Shown piece by piece: positions 20,850 to 30,579 of a stretch of DNA of 64,000 nucleotides. The stretch is from assembly GCA_030847615.1 (NCBI GenBank), contig JAUMIR010000014.1, positions 16,902,501 through 16,966,500 on the forward strand, given 5' to 3'. A program made the position numbers and the translations under genes. This DNA comes from Gambelia wislizenii. Taxonomy: Eukaryota > Chordata > Lepidosauria > Squamata > Crotaphytidae. The notes under the pieces are model-generated. The model was not told the DNA's origin, searched no databases, and saw only the letters and a program-made list of their open reading frames with translations. Position 1 is the stretch's first letter. The number at the start of each line of letters is the position of its first letter.

Positions 20850-21158
20850 CAGTCAGCCCTATGTCTGTGGAACCAATATCCGAAGTTTCAGTTATCCATA
20901 GGATACATATCATAGAGCTGAACTGGAAAATGCCTAGAGAGGCATCCTCTCTTGGCATCTTCTAGGTCCTCCAACACAACTTTGTGGTATGTTTTTACTG
21001 AAAGTCCTATATTTTAATAGGGTTTGCTGTTGTTACCTGCAGTTTCTGGTATCCGTGGTAAGTTTGGCAACAAAAACCTCTATGGATAAAGGAGTTCAGT
21101 TTCTGATATCCATGGTAAGTCCAGGAACCAAACTCTTGTGGATATGGGGGCCTGACTG
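20850..21158 (+). mobile_element. MITE-C, complete and TA-flanked
   Basis: It starts CAGTCAGCCC after TA and ends GGCCTGACTG before TA. The core has TTCTAGGTCCTCCAACACAA and 'attttaatagggtttgctgt', shared by the other MITE-C copies. Confidence 0.78.
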
Positions 21159-21435
21159 TACTTTTAACAGTTATGATTTTAAGGGGATGTTCAGGTTCTT
21201 TCAGGTTTTATGCCATTCTCTTGTCAAGCTTTACTTGCTACTTTGAGAGTGAGAACTACATAAGAACAACTGATGCAGCAAGTTAATTTTTTTGGAGACT
21301 ACAATGAATAGCCCCAATGAATTCTTTCTTAAGATCAGAATGGGTAACATGATAGGATTAGTTTGAAAAAGTATATTCTCACATCAACAAATTGCTTTCT
21401 CAAAATAGCCTACAGTAAGTAACAGGAGTGAATTA

Positions 21436-21666
21436 CAGTTGTCGCTTCATGTTCGCTAGGGTTTGGTTCCAGGATTCCCCCGTGGATACCAAAATCTGTG
21501 AATACTCAAGTCCCATTATATGCAATGGCATAGCAAAATGGTGTCCCTTATATAAGATAGCAAAATCAAGGTTTGCTTTTTGGGATTATTATTATTTAAG
21601 AGTATTTTCAAGCTGTGAATACTTAAATCCGTGGATACCAAATCCGTGGATACGGAGGGACAACTG
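21436..21666 (+). mobile_element. MITE-A, complete
   Basis: CAGTTGTCGCTTCATGTTCG to GGAGGGACAACTG, 231 bp, TA on both sides. The internal 'tatgcaatggcatagcaaaa' is shared by all copies. Confidence 0.88.
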
Positions 21667-21944
21667 TACTTGTAAAAGTAATTTGCCAGACTCTGTTCAA
21701 GAAGTCTTTGTCCTGAACTCGATCACAGCTACTGAATCAATGGGATATGGAGAAGTGTTAATTCATCATTCAACAGTTGAGTCAATGGGTTTACTCTAAT
21801 TGGGACTGTCAACAGGGTTCAAGCCTATGGATGTAAGGGAGTCATTATGGGTGAATCTGGAATTTTTTTGCCCTCGCTGTATTTTAACCTTTCCTCTGAG
21901 TAAGCAGGGAGAAAGATTAGGAAGTTCTTGAGTCCATCATGGAG
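21667..21944. other. Unidentified sequence
   Basis: No gene or repeat is recognised. Confidence 0.4.
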
Positions 21945-22225
21945 ACCTGGTGGCCCAGTGGTTAAATGCCAGTACTGCAAGCCAACATGTTGCAAGGTCA
22001 GTTCCAGAGGGCTCCAAGGTTCACTCAGCCTTCCATCCTTTCACAGGTCAGTAAAATGAGTACCTGGCTTGTGGGGACAATTAGCTAACACACATTGGAA
22101 ACAGCTTAATGCAGTGTAGCTATGTAAAGTGCTATTGCTTAAACAATTTGTAAGCCACTCTGGGAGCCTTTGTGGCTGAAGAGTGGGGTATAAATACCTA
22201 AAATAAATACTAACTAAATAAATCT
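21945..22225 (+). mobile_element. Squam/Sauria-type tRNA-derived SINE
   Basis: It has the same layout as the copy at 19029: GTGGCCCAGTGGTTAAATGC, a decayed B box (aaggtcagttccagag), 'cactcagccttccatccttt', 'gtgtagctatgtaaagtgct' and an ataaat-type tail at 22195-22223. Confidence 0.82.
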
Positions 22226-22499
22226 ATATGAGTTCCCCAAAACCAGATGGTGCCTCAGTAATGGCATTTTGCAGGAGCTGCGACTTGTCTTAATAGTGTT
22301 TGGGCCCCTCCAAAAGCTTTGCATGTCAGCCAAGGGGGCCATGACTGAATTACTCACATTTTCACCTACTGTAATCTGCCACTGCTGAACTTAAAAAAAC
22401 AAACAAACATTTCAACTGTGTGCTGGACCTGAATACTTTTAGGTTTTTGGGAAGTCCATGGAGTCGTCCAGGTAGCTGACTCCGAGACATGTTGTACAA
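22226..22499. other. Unidentified sequence
   Basis: No gene or repeat is recognised. Confidence 0.4.
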
Positions 22500-22966
22500 A
22501 CCTGGGCACCACAATTCAAAAAGAATATTGACAAGGTGGAATGTGTCCACAAGAGGGTGACCAAAATGGTGAAAGGTCTGGAAGCCATGCCCTATGAGGA
22601 GCAGCTTAGGGAGCTGGGTATGTTTAGCCTGGAGAAGAGAAGGTGAAGACAGGATATGATAGCCATGTTTAAATATTTGAAGGGATGTCATACTGAGGAT
22701 GGAGCAAGCTTGTTTTCTGCTGCTCCAGAGACAAGGACACGAAGCAATGGCCACAAACTATGGGGAAAAGATTCCACCTAAACATTAGGAAAAACTTCCT
22801 GATGGTAAGAGCTGTTCGGAAGTGGGATGCTCTGCTTCCTGAGAGTGTGGTGGAGTCTCTTCTTTGGGTTTTTTTTAAACAGGACCTGGATGGCCATCTT
22901 GCACGGCAGAATGAGGTTGGACTGGATGGCCACTCATGGTCTCTTCCAATTCTATGATTCCATTAA
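22500..22966 (+). mobile_element. CR1 LINE 3' part
   Basis: It starts at the [21 protein letters not shown] region (gggcaccacaattcaaaaag) and ends in 'ttccaattctatgattcc'. It is broken by frameshifts. Confidence 0.9.
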
Positions 22967-23369
22967 CCCTTTCATCATTGTTTTGACCAATTTTATAGGA
23001 ATCTGAGATATCTGGAATCAAGCAATCCATGGCCTTCAGGTGAACCCGTAACAAAAGATCCCTTGCAGGGATGAGGAGAGGCTCATGTTTGACATACCAT
23101 CTACTCAGCCAACCAAAGAATAATCCAGCAGCTTCTGGAACTTGTTGTTGAGACAAACTCCAGCCATGTGATCAAAAAAGCATGATGACACAAGTCAGGA
23201 GTTTGGCATTCAAAGCTGGCACTTTCTCTCAGCTCCTCCTTCCTCCCACATCCAGTGCATTGTTTTGTCATGCGCAGAGGACTTTGTGCCAAACGTTCTC
23301 TGCCACGATGAACAGTTTGCAAGGCTGCCAGTGGTTTCAGTGTCTGCTGTAGCATTTCTGAACCAGATG
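22967..23369. other. Unidentified sequence
   Basis: No repeat or exon is recognised. The minus-strand frame at 22875-23156 overlaps the CR1 end and has no domain. Confidence 0.4.
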
Positions 23370-23455
23370 TCATAGAATTATAGAGTTGGAAGAGACCACA
23401 AGGGCCATCCAGACCAACCCCCTGCCATGCAGGAATACACAACCAAATCATGTGT
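23370..23455 (-). mobile_element. CR1 3' terminal fragment
   Basis: About 85 bp of inverted CR1 end (catagaattatagagttgga, then agaccaaccccctgccatgc). Confidence 0.85.
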
Positions 23456-23531
23456 TTTGCTACATCTGCAAGAGACCTAGCTGGAGAAAGCTGGACTACT
23501 AGGTTGGGGTATAAGTGTGGATGACTAACTA

Positions 23532-23742
23532 TGGCCGTTGCCACACTGCAGAAATAATGCATTTTGACACTGCTTTAACTGCCATGGCTCAATGCTTTGG
23601 AATTGTGGGATTTGTAGTTCTGCGAGTTGTTTAGCCTTCTCTGTCAGAGAGCTCTGGTGCCTACAAATCCCAGGATTCCATAGAATGGAGCCATAAAGCA
23701 GCATCAAACTGCATTATCTCTGCAGTGTAGCAGCAGTCTGAG
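23532..23742. mobile_element. Foldback hAT-like MITE
   Basis: CCACACTGCAGAAATAATGC and TGCATTATCTCTGCAGTGTAG are the two outer arms. Inner arms carry 'ctgctttaactgccatggct' and the facing 'gagccataaagcag'. A 'gggatttgtagttc' block lies in the centre. The palindrome covers most of 210 bp. Confidence 0.75.
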
Positions 23743-24140
23743 TTTCCATGTTGCCCTGGACATTGCAGTTTATAGGATGCAAATGTCCTAAGATGCTTGG
23801 CTCATAGATCCCAGCTCCAACCATTATTTTTTAAAAAATTAATTATCATTCTTTGCAAATTAGTTATTATTTATTTAAATATTAATCCATGGTTGCTTCT
23901 CATTACAATACCTCAAATGTAACTTATTGCATCCCTTTGTATTGTTACCTTCTGTGACTATCTTGGAGGAACAAAACCCTTAGCATTAATAAGGTTGCCC
24001 TGAATCTTGAAAAATATTTGGCATCACCTTTAAAAGTTGCTTTTCAAAGTAGCTAGAAAATGCTACTGGTTGCTGCAGCAGAGTAGCTTCATTCCTACTA
24101 ATTGTATTACTTTTGACATGCAACTTTGTTGTGTCGTTGT
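23743..24140. other. Unidentified sequence
   Basis: AT-rich around 23820-23900. No gene or repeat family is recognised. Confidence 0.4.
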
Positions 24141-24149
24141 GGTGAGTGT

Positions 24150-24452
24150 GTATGCATATGCCTTCGAGTTGCCTGTCAACTTATGGTGACCCCATGCATT
24201 TTGTATGGTTTTCCTGAGCAAGGAATACTCAGAGGTGGTTTTGCTAGTTCCTTCCTCTGAAATATAGCCTACAGCCCCTGCTGTTCCTTGGCAGTCCTTC
24301 TGGGCTTGCTTGGGGAAGGTTTTTCTTTTTGGACTGCCACTCCCAGAATCCCCCAGCCACCTGGATTCTGGGAGTGACAGTCCAAAAAGGCAACTTTTCC
24401 TATACTCTGCAAGTTCAGACAGGATCTGGTGCCTTTAGGGTATTTACGCCCT
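24150..24452 (-). mobile_element. 5S-SINE carrying a small palindromic insert
   Basis: The minus-strand SINE tail (24160-24290: 'cttatggtgaccccatgcat', then 'aggaatactcagaggtggtt') is followed by a 100-bp palindrome (24310-24395; arms TTTTTGGACTGCCACTCCCAG and its complement). A residue of the 5S head (caggatctggtgcctttagg) closes it. The same composite is seen near 27160 and 55740. Confidence 0.7.
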
Positions 24453-24459
24453 GTGTGTA

Positions 24460-24557
24460 CAGTTGTCCCTCCATATTCATGGATTTGGCATTCACGGATG
24501 TAAGTATTCACAACTTGAAAATATTCTTAAAAAAATAATAATCCAAAAAGCAAACCC
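24460..24557 (-). mobile_element. MITE-A fragment
   Basis: The right half of MITE-A in reverse: CAGTTGTCCCTCCATATTCA, then 'acttgaaaatattctt' and 'aatccaaaaagcaaac'. It stops where a Helitron-like fragment begins. Confidence 0.8.
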
Positions 24558-24612
24558 GGCATAACATATGCTGATAAAAAACTCCCCCCAAAACACCTAG
24601 TAGACCTCACAA
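24558..24612 (-). mobile_element. Helitron-like 3' end fragment
   Basis: CGGCATAACATATGCTG and 'acacctagtagacctcacaa' match the 3' portion of the reversed Helitron-like copies at 31249 and 38343. Confidence 0.6.
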
Positions 24613-24715
24613 CAACTATGTGTACTGAAAGTTCTTTATTTTAATAGGGTTGGCTGTTATCTGCAGTTTCATTTATAAATAGTAAGTCTGGGAACGATAC
24701 GGGGAGTAACCTGTA
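24613..24715 (+). mobile_element. MITE-C right-end fragment
   Basis: 'ctgaaagttctttattttaa', then 'tagggttggctgttatctgc' and 'gggagtaacctgta' match the right half of MITE-C. Confidence 0.6.
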
Positions 24716-25488
24716 TACAACTCCCCTGTTGCCATATGTAGCTCCACTGGCTGCCAGTCTGTTTCTGGTCACAATTCAAAGTGATGGTCTTGACCTATAA
24801 AGTCCTATATAACTTAAGTCCAGCCTATGGAGATTATCAGACGCACTAAATATGGTGTGATAACGACACCAGGAGATCGCTCGTCATTCCCATCTAGTCA
24901 TGAACTTGTGCTGCTGCTGTTCCGCTGGTACTGCTTTTTATTGATGGGACTAAGCCATCAATAGATCCCCTGTTCCATTTCTGTAACAGAATATCCTGCT
25001 TCTGAAAAGATGCCCTGTTATGCTGGCACGATGCCAGCGTGAATGGGAGGTCTGTGCCAGAACACTTCCGGGTGAGATCGGGACATCAAGGTAAGTGACA
25101 CACTTTTTTGTACCCTCCCCGGGTTGCTTGGGGTGCTTAAAGTGTGTTTTTGTGCTTGCTGTCACACTTTAAACTTTATTTTGGATTTTATTTTTGAATT
25201 TCCCGCACCCTCGTCCTCTTGCGAGAACGGCTGGGATTTCAAACCAGGAAGTGAAAGGAGCTCCATTCACTCTTGGGCAGCAACAAAGATGCTACCAAGG
25301 TTGGTCTGAAATTTTGGGTACTTGTCACATTACAGGAGAGGGGCGGGAAAGGAGATTGCAAGATGGGAACACATTTTTTTTGTTCCCATCTAATAATCTC
25401 CTATCTGAAAGACCATACCTCCCTATATGAATCTGCCGGAGTCGTAAGATACTTGGTGGAGGATTTTCTTTCAATCCTGGACAGAGTA
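24716..25488 (+). mobile_element. L2-like LINE fragment split by TIR-T
   Basis: The left part (24716-24828) has an L2-type C-terminal reading (YVAPLAASLFLVTIQ..., then NLSPAY). After removal of the TIR-T insert, the frame continues from 25402 (LKDHTSLYESAGVVRYLVED). The two parts join in phase at the TAT target, showing that they were one element. Confidence 0.7.
24829..25401 (+). mobile_element. TIR-T element, complete, 573 bp
   Basis: Its ends are GGAGATTATCAGACGC and (right, reversed) GGAGATTATTAGATGG; TAT lies on both sides (24826-24828, 25402-25404). The interior includes 'ttattgatgggactaagcca', 'cacttccgggtgagatcggg' and 'tttgaatttcccgcaccctc'. It has no transposase. It is inserted in an L2-like LINE. 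Confidence 0.82.
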
Positions 25489-25758
25489 CAGTCTTCCCTC
25501 CACATTCACGGCCTCCACACTCGTGGTTCCACACATTCACGGTTTGCCGGTCTGGGGAGAGGGGGGAGTGGCGACGGAGCCTCTGAAGCCCTGTCGCCAC
25601 TTTTGGGAGGGCGGGTGGTGGGAAAGTGGCGACAGGGCCTCTGAAGCCCCCTCGCCACTTTCAGGAGGGTGGTGGGGGGCTGTTATTATTCATGGATTTT
25701 TCACATTCGGGGGGGGGGTCTTCTGAACCTAACCCCAGCAAATGTGAAGGGACGACTG
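25489..25758 (+). mobile_element. MITE-A-like element with internal direct repeat
   Basis: The ends CAGTCTTCCCTCCACATTCA and AATGTGAAGGGACGACTG are inverted copies with TA on both sides. Inside, two units of about 65 bp (gtggcgacggagcctctgaa, then gtggcgacagggcctctgaa) form a direct repeat. This is a subfamily distinct from the common MITE-A. Confidence 0.78.
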
Positions 25759-25908
25759 TATTCCAGGTGAGGTCTGAGCAAAGCAGAATAAAGTGGCACT
25801 ATGACTTCCCTTGATCTAGACACTAAACTATTGATGCAGCCTAGAATCTCGTTGGCTTTTTTAGCTGCTGCATCACACTGCTGACTCCTGTTCAACTTGT
25901 GGTCCGCT
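25759..25908 (-). mobile_element. CR1 LINE internal fragment
   Basis: It reads 'ttccaggtgaggtctgagca' to 'ttcaacttgtggtccgctag', i.e. the RPHLEY to VDHKLN region in reverse. The 3' end is missing, removed at or before the MITE on its left. Confidence 0.88.
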
Positions 25909-26443
25909 AGTACAACACATCTGGATGGGCACCAGGTTGGGAAAGATGGTTTATGGCATTGCATGTCATCAACAAAAAGGCACCAGCTGGATGTGGCCTT
26001 GCTGTGAACTGTGCTACCCTGCACACATTGCCACCCAAGGCACTGCGGAGGAAATGTAGGAGTCAAACATGGGTCATGCTGCTGTGGAGGAACTTGCTCA
26101 GCATTGCTTTTTGTCTGAGGAACCCCTGAGAGGTTCTGGAGGAGGCTAAACTTTTTAGCAGTACTCATTTTTAATCTTTTTATGCCTCCAATGGCTACAT
26201 TGCATCTCAGTTGTTTTGCTCTTGAAAGGAAGGTGGAAACAAAACAGGGGAAAGAGAACAGTGTTAAGTATTTTGTCTCTCATTTTTGGACTTTGCTTCT
26301 GCCCCCTTCCCTGGGAGTAAGCCCCATTAAACACCATAGGACTGCAAGAGAACATGCATACGATTGCTGCTGTGTAAGGAACTCCAGCTGGTGGTGGGTG
26401 CTTCGAACATTAATCACCCAGATCTGCAGTTAATCCAACCCCC
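25909..26443. other. Unidentified, apparently unique sequence 5' of PTGES exon 1
   Basis: No repeat family is recognised in this stretch of about 530 bp immediately upstream of the coding exon. If transcription starts here rather than at 19630, the proximal promoter would lie within it, but I see no TATA box or GC-rich promoter. Confidence 0.4.
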
Positions 26444-26560
26444 TTTTTTATTGCCAGATTATATCATCCACCAATTTCAGACTTCTTAAGGAAGCAAGTT
26501 TCAGATTGCTTAAGGAAACAGAAGTGTCCCTTCAGTCCTCTCCGTGCAAACCCAAATAGG
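26444..26560 (+). other. PTGES: Candidate splice acceptor and 5' UTR of PTGES
   Basis: A pyrimidine-rich tract ending cttttttattgccag|att places an acceptor AG at 26456-26457. The 103 bases from 26458 to 26560 contain no in-frame ATG before the coding start. They include a local near-repeat (cttaaggaagcaagtttcag, then attgcttaaggaaacag). If the acceptor is used, this is the 5' part of a combined UTR/coding exon. The splice is predicted, not shown. Confidence 0.4.
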
Positions 26561-26665
26561 ATGGAGAACGAAGCGTTTGCCTCATTCCTCTTCTTTGGCA
26601 CACTTCTGGTCCTCAAAATGTACGCTGTGGCCATCATTACAGGACAAGTGAGGCTTCGAAAAAAG
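26561..26665 (+). CDS. PTGES: PTGES coding exon 1 (prostaglandin E synthase, mPGES-1)
   Basis: Microsomal prostaglandin E synthase-1 converts COX-derived prostaglandin H2 to PGE2 using glutathione. It is an integral membrane protein of the endoplasmic reticulum/nuclear envelope and a MAPEG-family homotrimer. The exon encodes 35 residues: MENEAFASFLFFGTLLVLKM, then YAVAIITGQVRLRKK. This is the first transmembrane helix plus its basic end. The VRLRKK motif and the KMY.VAIITGQ core match mammalian mPGES-1, and the Arg equivalent to human Arg38 (here residue 31) is present. The N-terminus is seven residues shorter than in human. The ATG lies in a good context (A at -3, G at +4). The exon ends in phase 0 at AAG|GTAAGC, as in human. 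It continues at exon 2 (36383); the catalytic C-terminal exon is outside the window. Confidence 0.95.
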
Positions 26666-26994
26666 GTAAGCTGACTCTTCTTTGAATAAAGTTACTTTTC
26701 AGGTGGAAGGGGTTCCTTCCCAGCTTGCAAATAACTTTGGAAGTATTACACTCCAGCATTTTTAGAAAATATGTGGCTGGGTTGTTTAGGGACTGTAGCA
26801 AACCAAGGAGTCTTAAAGACCGGTCTCTTAAAGACGAAAAGATTTTGTTTAGGGTGGTGGATGAAATCTTTTCTTTGGATTCCAGCCCACTTCACTGAAT
26901 AACGTGGGCGTAAATCCACAGAGGTTAATGCCAAATAAAACTTGTTTGTCTTTAAAGAACCCACAAGAATCACTCCTGCAAGACAGGAACAATG

Positions 26995-27385
26995 AAGACC
27001 AGGTGCTGTAGGCTATATTTCAGAGGAAGGAACCGGCAAAGCCACCTCGGAGGAGTCCTTGCCTAAGAAAAACCGATTAAATTTGTGGGGTTGCCATAAG
27101 TTGACAGGCAGCTTGAAGGCACAGATAGATACAAGATCTGACCTTGGTCCTTTTTCCACAAATGCTGCAGGCTAGAACTTCCAGAGCATGGAGAAAAGTG
27201 CCTTTTTGGACTGTCATTCCCAGAATCTGGGGGATTCTGGGAGTGGCAGTCCAAAAAGAAAAGCCTTCCCCAAGCCCAGAAGGCCTGCCAACAAATCCCA
27301 GTTGCTGTAGGCTCTGTTTCAGAGGAAAGAACTGGCAAAGCCCCTCTGAGTATCCCGTGCCTAAGAAATCTGTTTCGGCATAAAA
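26995..27385 (+). mobile_element. 5S-SINE tail plus palindromic composite
   Basis: A 5S-SINE tail (26998-27125: 'ggtgctgtaggctatatttc', then 'aggaaccggcaaagccacct') is followed by the palindrome (about 27200-27262, arms CTTTTTGGACTGTCATTCCC and complement) and then a second tail start (27297-27385: 'cccagttgctgtaggctctg'). It is the mirror of the composites at 24150 and 55580. Confidence 0.7.
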
Positions 27386-27569
27386 CAAAGAGGGAGAGAG
27401 GAAAAATATTTGGCAGTCTACAGAAGCTCATACTAACATTTGTTAATCTTAAAGATACATTTTTTCTCCTTCCCTTTTATATTCTAGTTATTTTAGCAGT
27501 GTGTATGCATGTGTGTAGAAACAGACATTTTAATGGATCTAGCTCTTCAGTTTCTGTCTGTTGTTGCCC

Positions 27570-27880
27570 TATGTCTTCAAGTGAGCCCTGACTTCTGGAA
27601 ACCATAGATGAGGTGCAGTGTTTCCCAAACTTTTCCCTTCCAGATTTTTGGACCTAGCTGGGCCTTCTGGGAGTTGAAGTCCCAAACAACTGAGAGACCA
27701 AAGTTTGGAAACCACTGTCCTAGGGTTTTCTTGGCAAGAGGAGATGAGCCCTGGCCTTTCTCTGAGGCTGAGAGTGTGTGACTTGCCAAAGGTCACCCTG
27801 TGGGTTCCCATGGCTGAGCAGGGATTTGAACCCTAGTCTCAAGTCCAACACTCAAACCAATTCACCATGCCGGCTCTCAG
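27570..27880 (-). mobile_element. MIR-like SINE with a hAT MITE inside
   Basis: The minus-strand head lies at 27770-27880 (B-box-like GGGTTCAAATCC, then 'tgacctttggcaagtcacac'). Its tail lies at 27570-27600 and 27718-27760. The hAT-like MITE separates the tail halves. Confidence 0.75.
27616..27717. mobile_element. hAT-like MITE, 102 bp
   Basis: Ends CAGTGTTTCCCAAACTTTTC and AAAGTTTGGAAACCACTG are inverted copies of the CAGTGGTTCCCAAAC type common to hAT MITEs. The centre has 'gggccttctgggagttgaag'. I could not see a clean 8-bp duplication. Confidence 0.75.
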
Positions 27881-27942
27881 TTTCTGATATTCTTTTCTAG
27901 TTCTCTCTTGTGTCTGGGTCTTCCTCCCCATCCCCAAAATCT

Positions 27943-28475
27943 CTCTCTCTCTCTCTCTCTGGCTTTTCTTCGCAAACGAAGATTCAGGAAGGATTCATCC
28001 TGCGCTTTCTGCAAGTGCACTGATGACTGAAAAGGCCAATCCAAGATAAGCAAGTCTGATTGCAGAAAGCACAGCAGAAGGTCTCCTTGGGTGATGTTTC
28101 TGGGCTGTGATTCTTTCTGCGTTGTCGTTTCTCTTCAAGACTTGTTTGGCGTGAGTTCTCAAATAAGGCTGCAGCATTGTGGATAGTGTGTCTCCTTGCC
28201 TCCCGACAGGAGGCCAAGGTGGACCATTGTTGGTGACCAATTTGGCCGAGCCTGAGATGTTATTACAGGGAGTCCTTGTATTGCTTTTTTGGAGTGCCCC
28301 TCTTATGCTGACCCATGGCGAGTTCACCGTAGAGTAGTATTTTTGGGAGGTGATGGTCCTCCATCCTAGAAACGTGCCCTGCCCAGCGCAGCCGTGTTCT
28401 CAATATCATGGCCTCAATGCTGGTGATCCCTGCTTGCTCAAGGACTGCAACATTCGTCACATAGTCAGCCCAGTG
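27943..28475 (-). mobile_element. LINE-E 3' end, best coding copy
   Basis: It is next to (CT)n at 27943-27960. The minus strand encodes the C-terminus of a non-LTR ORF2 in pieces: NVAVLEQAGITSIEAMILRT, RLRWAGHVSRMEDHHLPKIL and LYGELAMGQHKRGTPKKQYK (28263-28460), then TMLQPYLRTHAKQVLKRND. A terminal FCCAFCNQTCLSWIGLFSHQ Cys/His motif lies near 28050. Frameshifts separate the pieces. Confidence 0.75.
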
Positions 28476-28747
28476 TATATTTAGGATTGTGCGTATACAG
28501 CGCTGTTGAAAGCATTCAAGGAGTCATAAGTGTTGGCGATAGGTGATGCAGAACTTGGCAGATTGTATGGGAAGGAAACAGCCGGGGAGCATGAATTTGT
28601 TCTGAGCTGAGGGCTGGTTTCTTGAACATGAAGTGTGAAAGCTGATCTCACAGAATGTTAATTCTGGACTCAGTTTGGTGGCCACAAGACGTAAACAAGG
28701 AATAGGCAGTCTTTCAAGAGAAGTGAAAACTCCAACTACAAAACTAG
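28476..28747. other. Unidentified sequence, perhaps older LINE-E
   Basis: The part up to about 28530 may be further LINE-E sequence. The rest shows no feature. Confidence 0.3.
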
Positions 28748-28990
28748 AAAACTCCAACTCCCTCCATATCCATGGATTTGGTATCCACGGATTTAAGTAT
28801 TCCCAGCTTGAAAATATTCTTTAAAAAATAATAATCCAAAAAAGCAAACTTTGATTTTGCCATCTTATATAAGGGACACCAGTTTGCTATGCCACAACAT
28901 ATCATGGGACTTTGGTATGCACAGATTTTGGTATCCACGGGGTGGTGGTGGTCCTGGAACCAAAACCCAGTGAATATGAAGGGACAACTG
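28748..28990 (-). mobile_element. MITE-A
   Basis: A reversed copy: 'ctccctccatatccatggat' to 'tgaatatgaagggacaactg' followed by TA. The left terminus has decayed. Confidence 0.82.
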
Positions 28991-29194
28991 TAAATGGAAC
29001 CGTGAAAAATAAAAAGCAGCAAGGGAAGCAGGTAGGAGAAAGGAATGAAAACATCCTTCACAAAGCATTTGTCAAATGGTCTGAATCCTATTAGTCTCAA
29101 CTAAGGTAGATTGATTGAATCCATGGGATTTGCCTATCTGTTGGCTCACCATTTGACACTTCATTTAATGAATGAATGTACAGAACCTCCAAAA
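28991..29194. other. Unidentified sequence
   Basis: No gene or repeat is recognised. Confidence 0.35.
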
Positions 29195-29440
29195 TTGTCA
29201 CAGTTTGACAGGGGCAAATTAATTATTCCTCTACCATCCCATTTTCCCAGAAGCTTTAAAAATGTCCCAATTTCCCTCTCCTCCTGCTCCTTCATCTTCA
29301 GCTTACTTTAGTTGCTGCCAACTGTGTCCAAAGTACTTTCCTATCAATGCAGAAGTGGAGAGAGTATAGGAGGGGGTGGAATCTTGCCCTTCCCAGTTGG
29401 CTCATGCAAAAGCAAACTGCTGCAGTTTTCCCAAACCCCT
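29195..29440 (-). mobile_element. TIR-G fragment
   Basis: 'gtttgacaggggcaaattaa', then 'tttaaaaatgtcccaatttc' and 'aagcaaactgctgcagtttt' match the right portion of TIR-G in reverse. Confidence 0.65.
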
Positions 29441-29486
29441 GAAGATATGGTGGTCCAATTGTATATATTATTTTCAAAGAATGATA

Positions 29487-30115
29487 GAATCATAGAGTTG
29501 GAAGAGACCACAAGGGCCATCCAGTCCAACCCCCTTCTGCCATGCAGGAACACACAATCGAATCATTCCTGACAGATGGCTATCCAGCCTCTGTTTAAAA
29601 ACCTCAAAAGAAGGAGAATCCACCACACTCCAAGGCAGTGCATTCCACTTTCGAACAGCTCTTACCCTCAGGAAGTTCTTCCTAATGTTTAGGTGGAATC
29701 TTTTTTCCTGTACTTTGAACCCATTGCTTCGTGTCCTAGTCTCTGGAGCAGAAGAAAACAAGTTTGCTCCATCCTCAGTATGACATCCCTTCAAATATTT
29801 AAACATGGCTATCATGTCACAACCTTCTCTTCTCTGACTAAATATACTGAGCTCCCTAAGTTGCTCCTCATAGGGTGTAATGGCTTCAAGCCCCCCCTCC
29901 ACCATCCTGGTTGCCCTCTTCTGGACACATTTCAGGTTGTCAACATCCTTTCTGAATTTTGGTGCCAGAACTGGACACAGTATTCCAGGTGAGGTCTGAC
30001 CAAAGCAGAATAGAGTGGCACTATGACTTCCCTTGATCTAGACACTATACTCCTATTAATGCAGCCTAGAATCGCGTTGGGTTTTTTAGCTGCTGCATCA
30101 CACTGCTGACTCATG
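29487..30115 (-). mobile_element. CR1 LINE, about 630 bp
   Basis: The 3' end is at 29487. Minus-strand frames at 29474-29905 and 29932-30114 cover MVEGGLEAITPYEEQLREL down to [13 protein letters not shown] sequence, and [20 protein letters not shown]. They are separated by a frameshift near 29925. Confidence 0.92.
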
Positions 30116-30189
30116 AAAATGGAGATCTGGCAACTGCTGTTTGGGCAGGATTTTGGGAAAGCTGTAGGAGTCCTATGAAATAGCCAGGT

Positions 30190-30240
30190 ACCCTATCCTC
30201 CAGCATTTCACAGAAGAAAACTGGGGCATATTTACCGCCC
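30190..30240 (+). mobile_element. TIR-G terminus
   Basis: 'accctatcctccagcatttc' followed by 'acagaagaaaactggggca' is a lone TIR-G left end. Confidence 0.55.
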
Positions 30241-30292
30241 CCCCAAAAAAAACTTCTTGCACTCCCCTGTTGTACCTGCTCCTGAAAAACAG

Positions 30293-30443
30293 GTAGTGTA
30301 TAGTAAAGGTAGCTTCCCAGAATAGTGAATCGTAAAGGTAGTGAATAGTGAAGGTAGCTTCCCAGAATAGTGAATAGTAAAGGTAGCTTCCCAGAATAGA
30401 GAATAGTAAAGGTAGCGGATAGTAAAGTAGCTTCCCAGAATAG
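30293..30443 (+). repeat. Minisatellite, unit about 28-30 bp
   Basis: Four to five imperfect copies of a unit built from 'agtaaaggtagcttcccaga' and 'atagtgaat'. Units differ by small deletions. A complement of this tract gives spurious Tyr/Thr-rich frames. Confidence 0.88.
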
Positions 30444-30445
30444 TA

Positions 30446-30579
30446 CAGTAACACCGCCATATCCGCTGATTCTTCCAGTGATGGCAACTCGGAAAATCCG
30501 GCATTTGCTATTATGTGTGGATTTTGGTATTCCTGCTGGGCCCCCAAACCTATCGCCCAGAGATATGGGGGTCCTATTG
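30446..30579 (+). mobile_element. Short TA-flanked MITE (MITE-D)
   Basis: CAGTAACACCGCCATATCCG to GATATGGGGGTCCTATTG, 134 bp, with TA on each side. It belongs with the Tigger/pogo-like group but has a different core. It directly follows the minisatellite. Confidence 0.68.

Noticed and set aside
22990..23156. Exon of a second host gene
   Set aside because: The frame has no recognisable domain and no convincing acceptor/donor pair.
27616..27717. 8-bp target duplication for this hAT MITE
   Set aside because: The flanks (atgaggtg and tcctaggg) do not match well enough to claim one.
30293..30443. CRISPR-like array of regular repeats
   Set aside because: The repeats are contiguous without unique spacers and the DNA is vertebrate.
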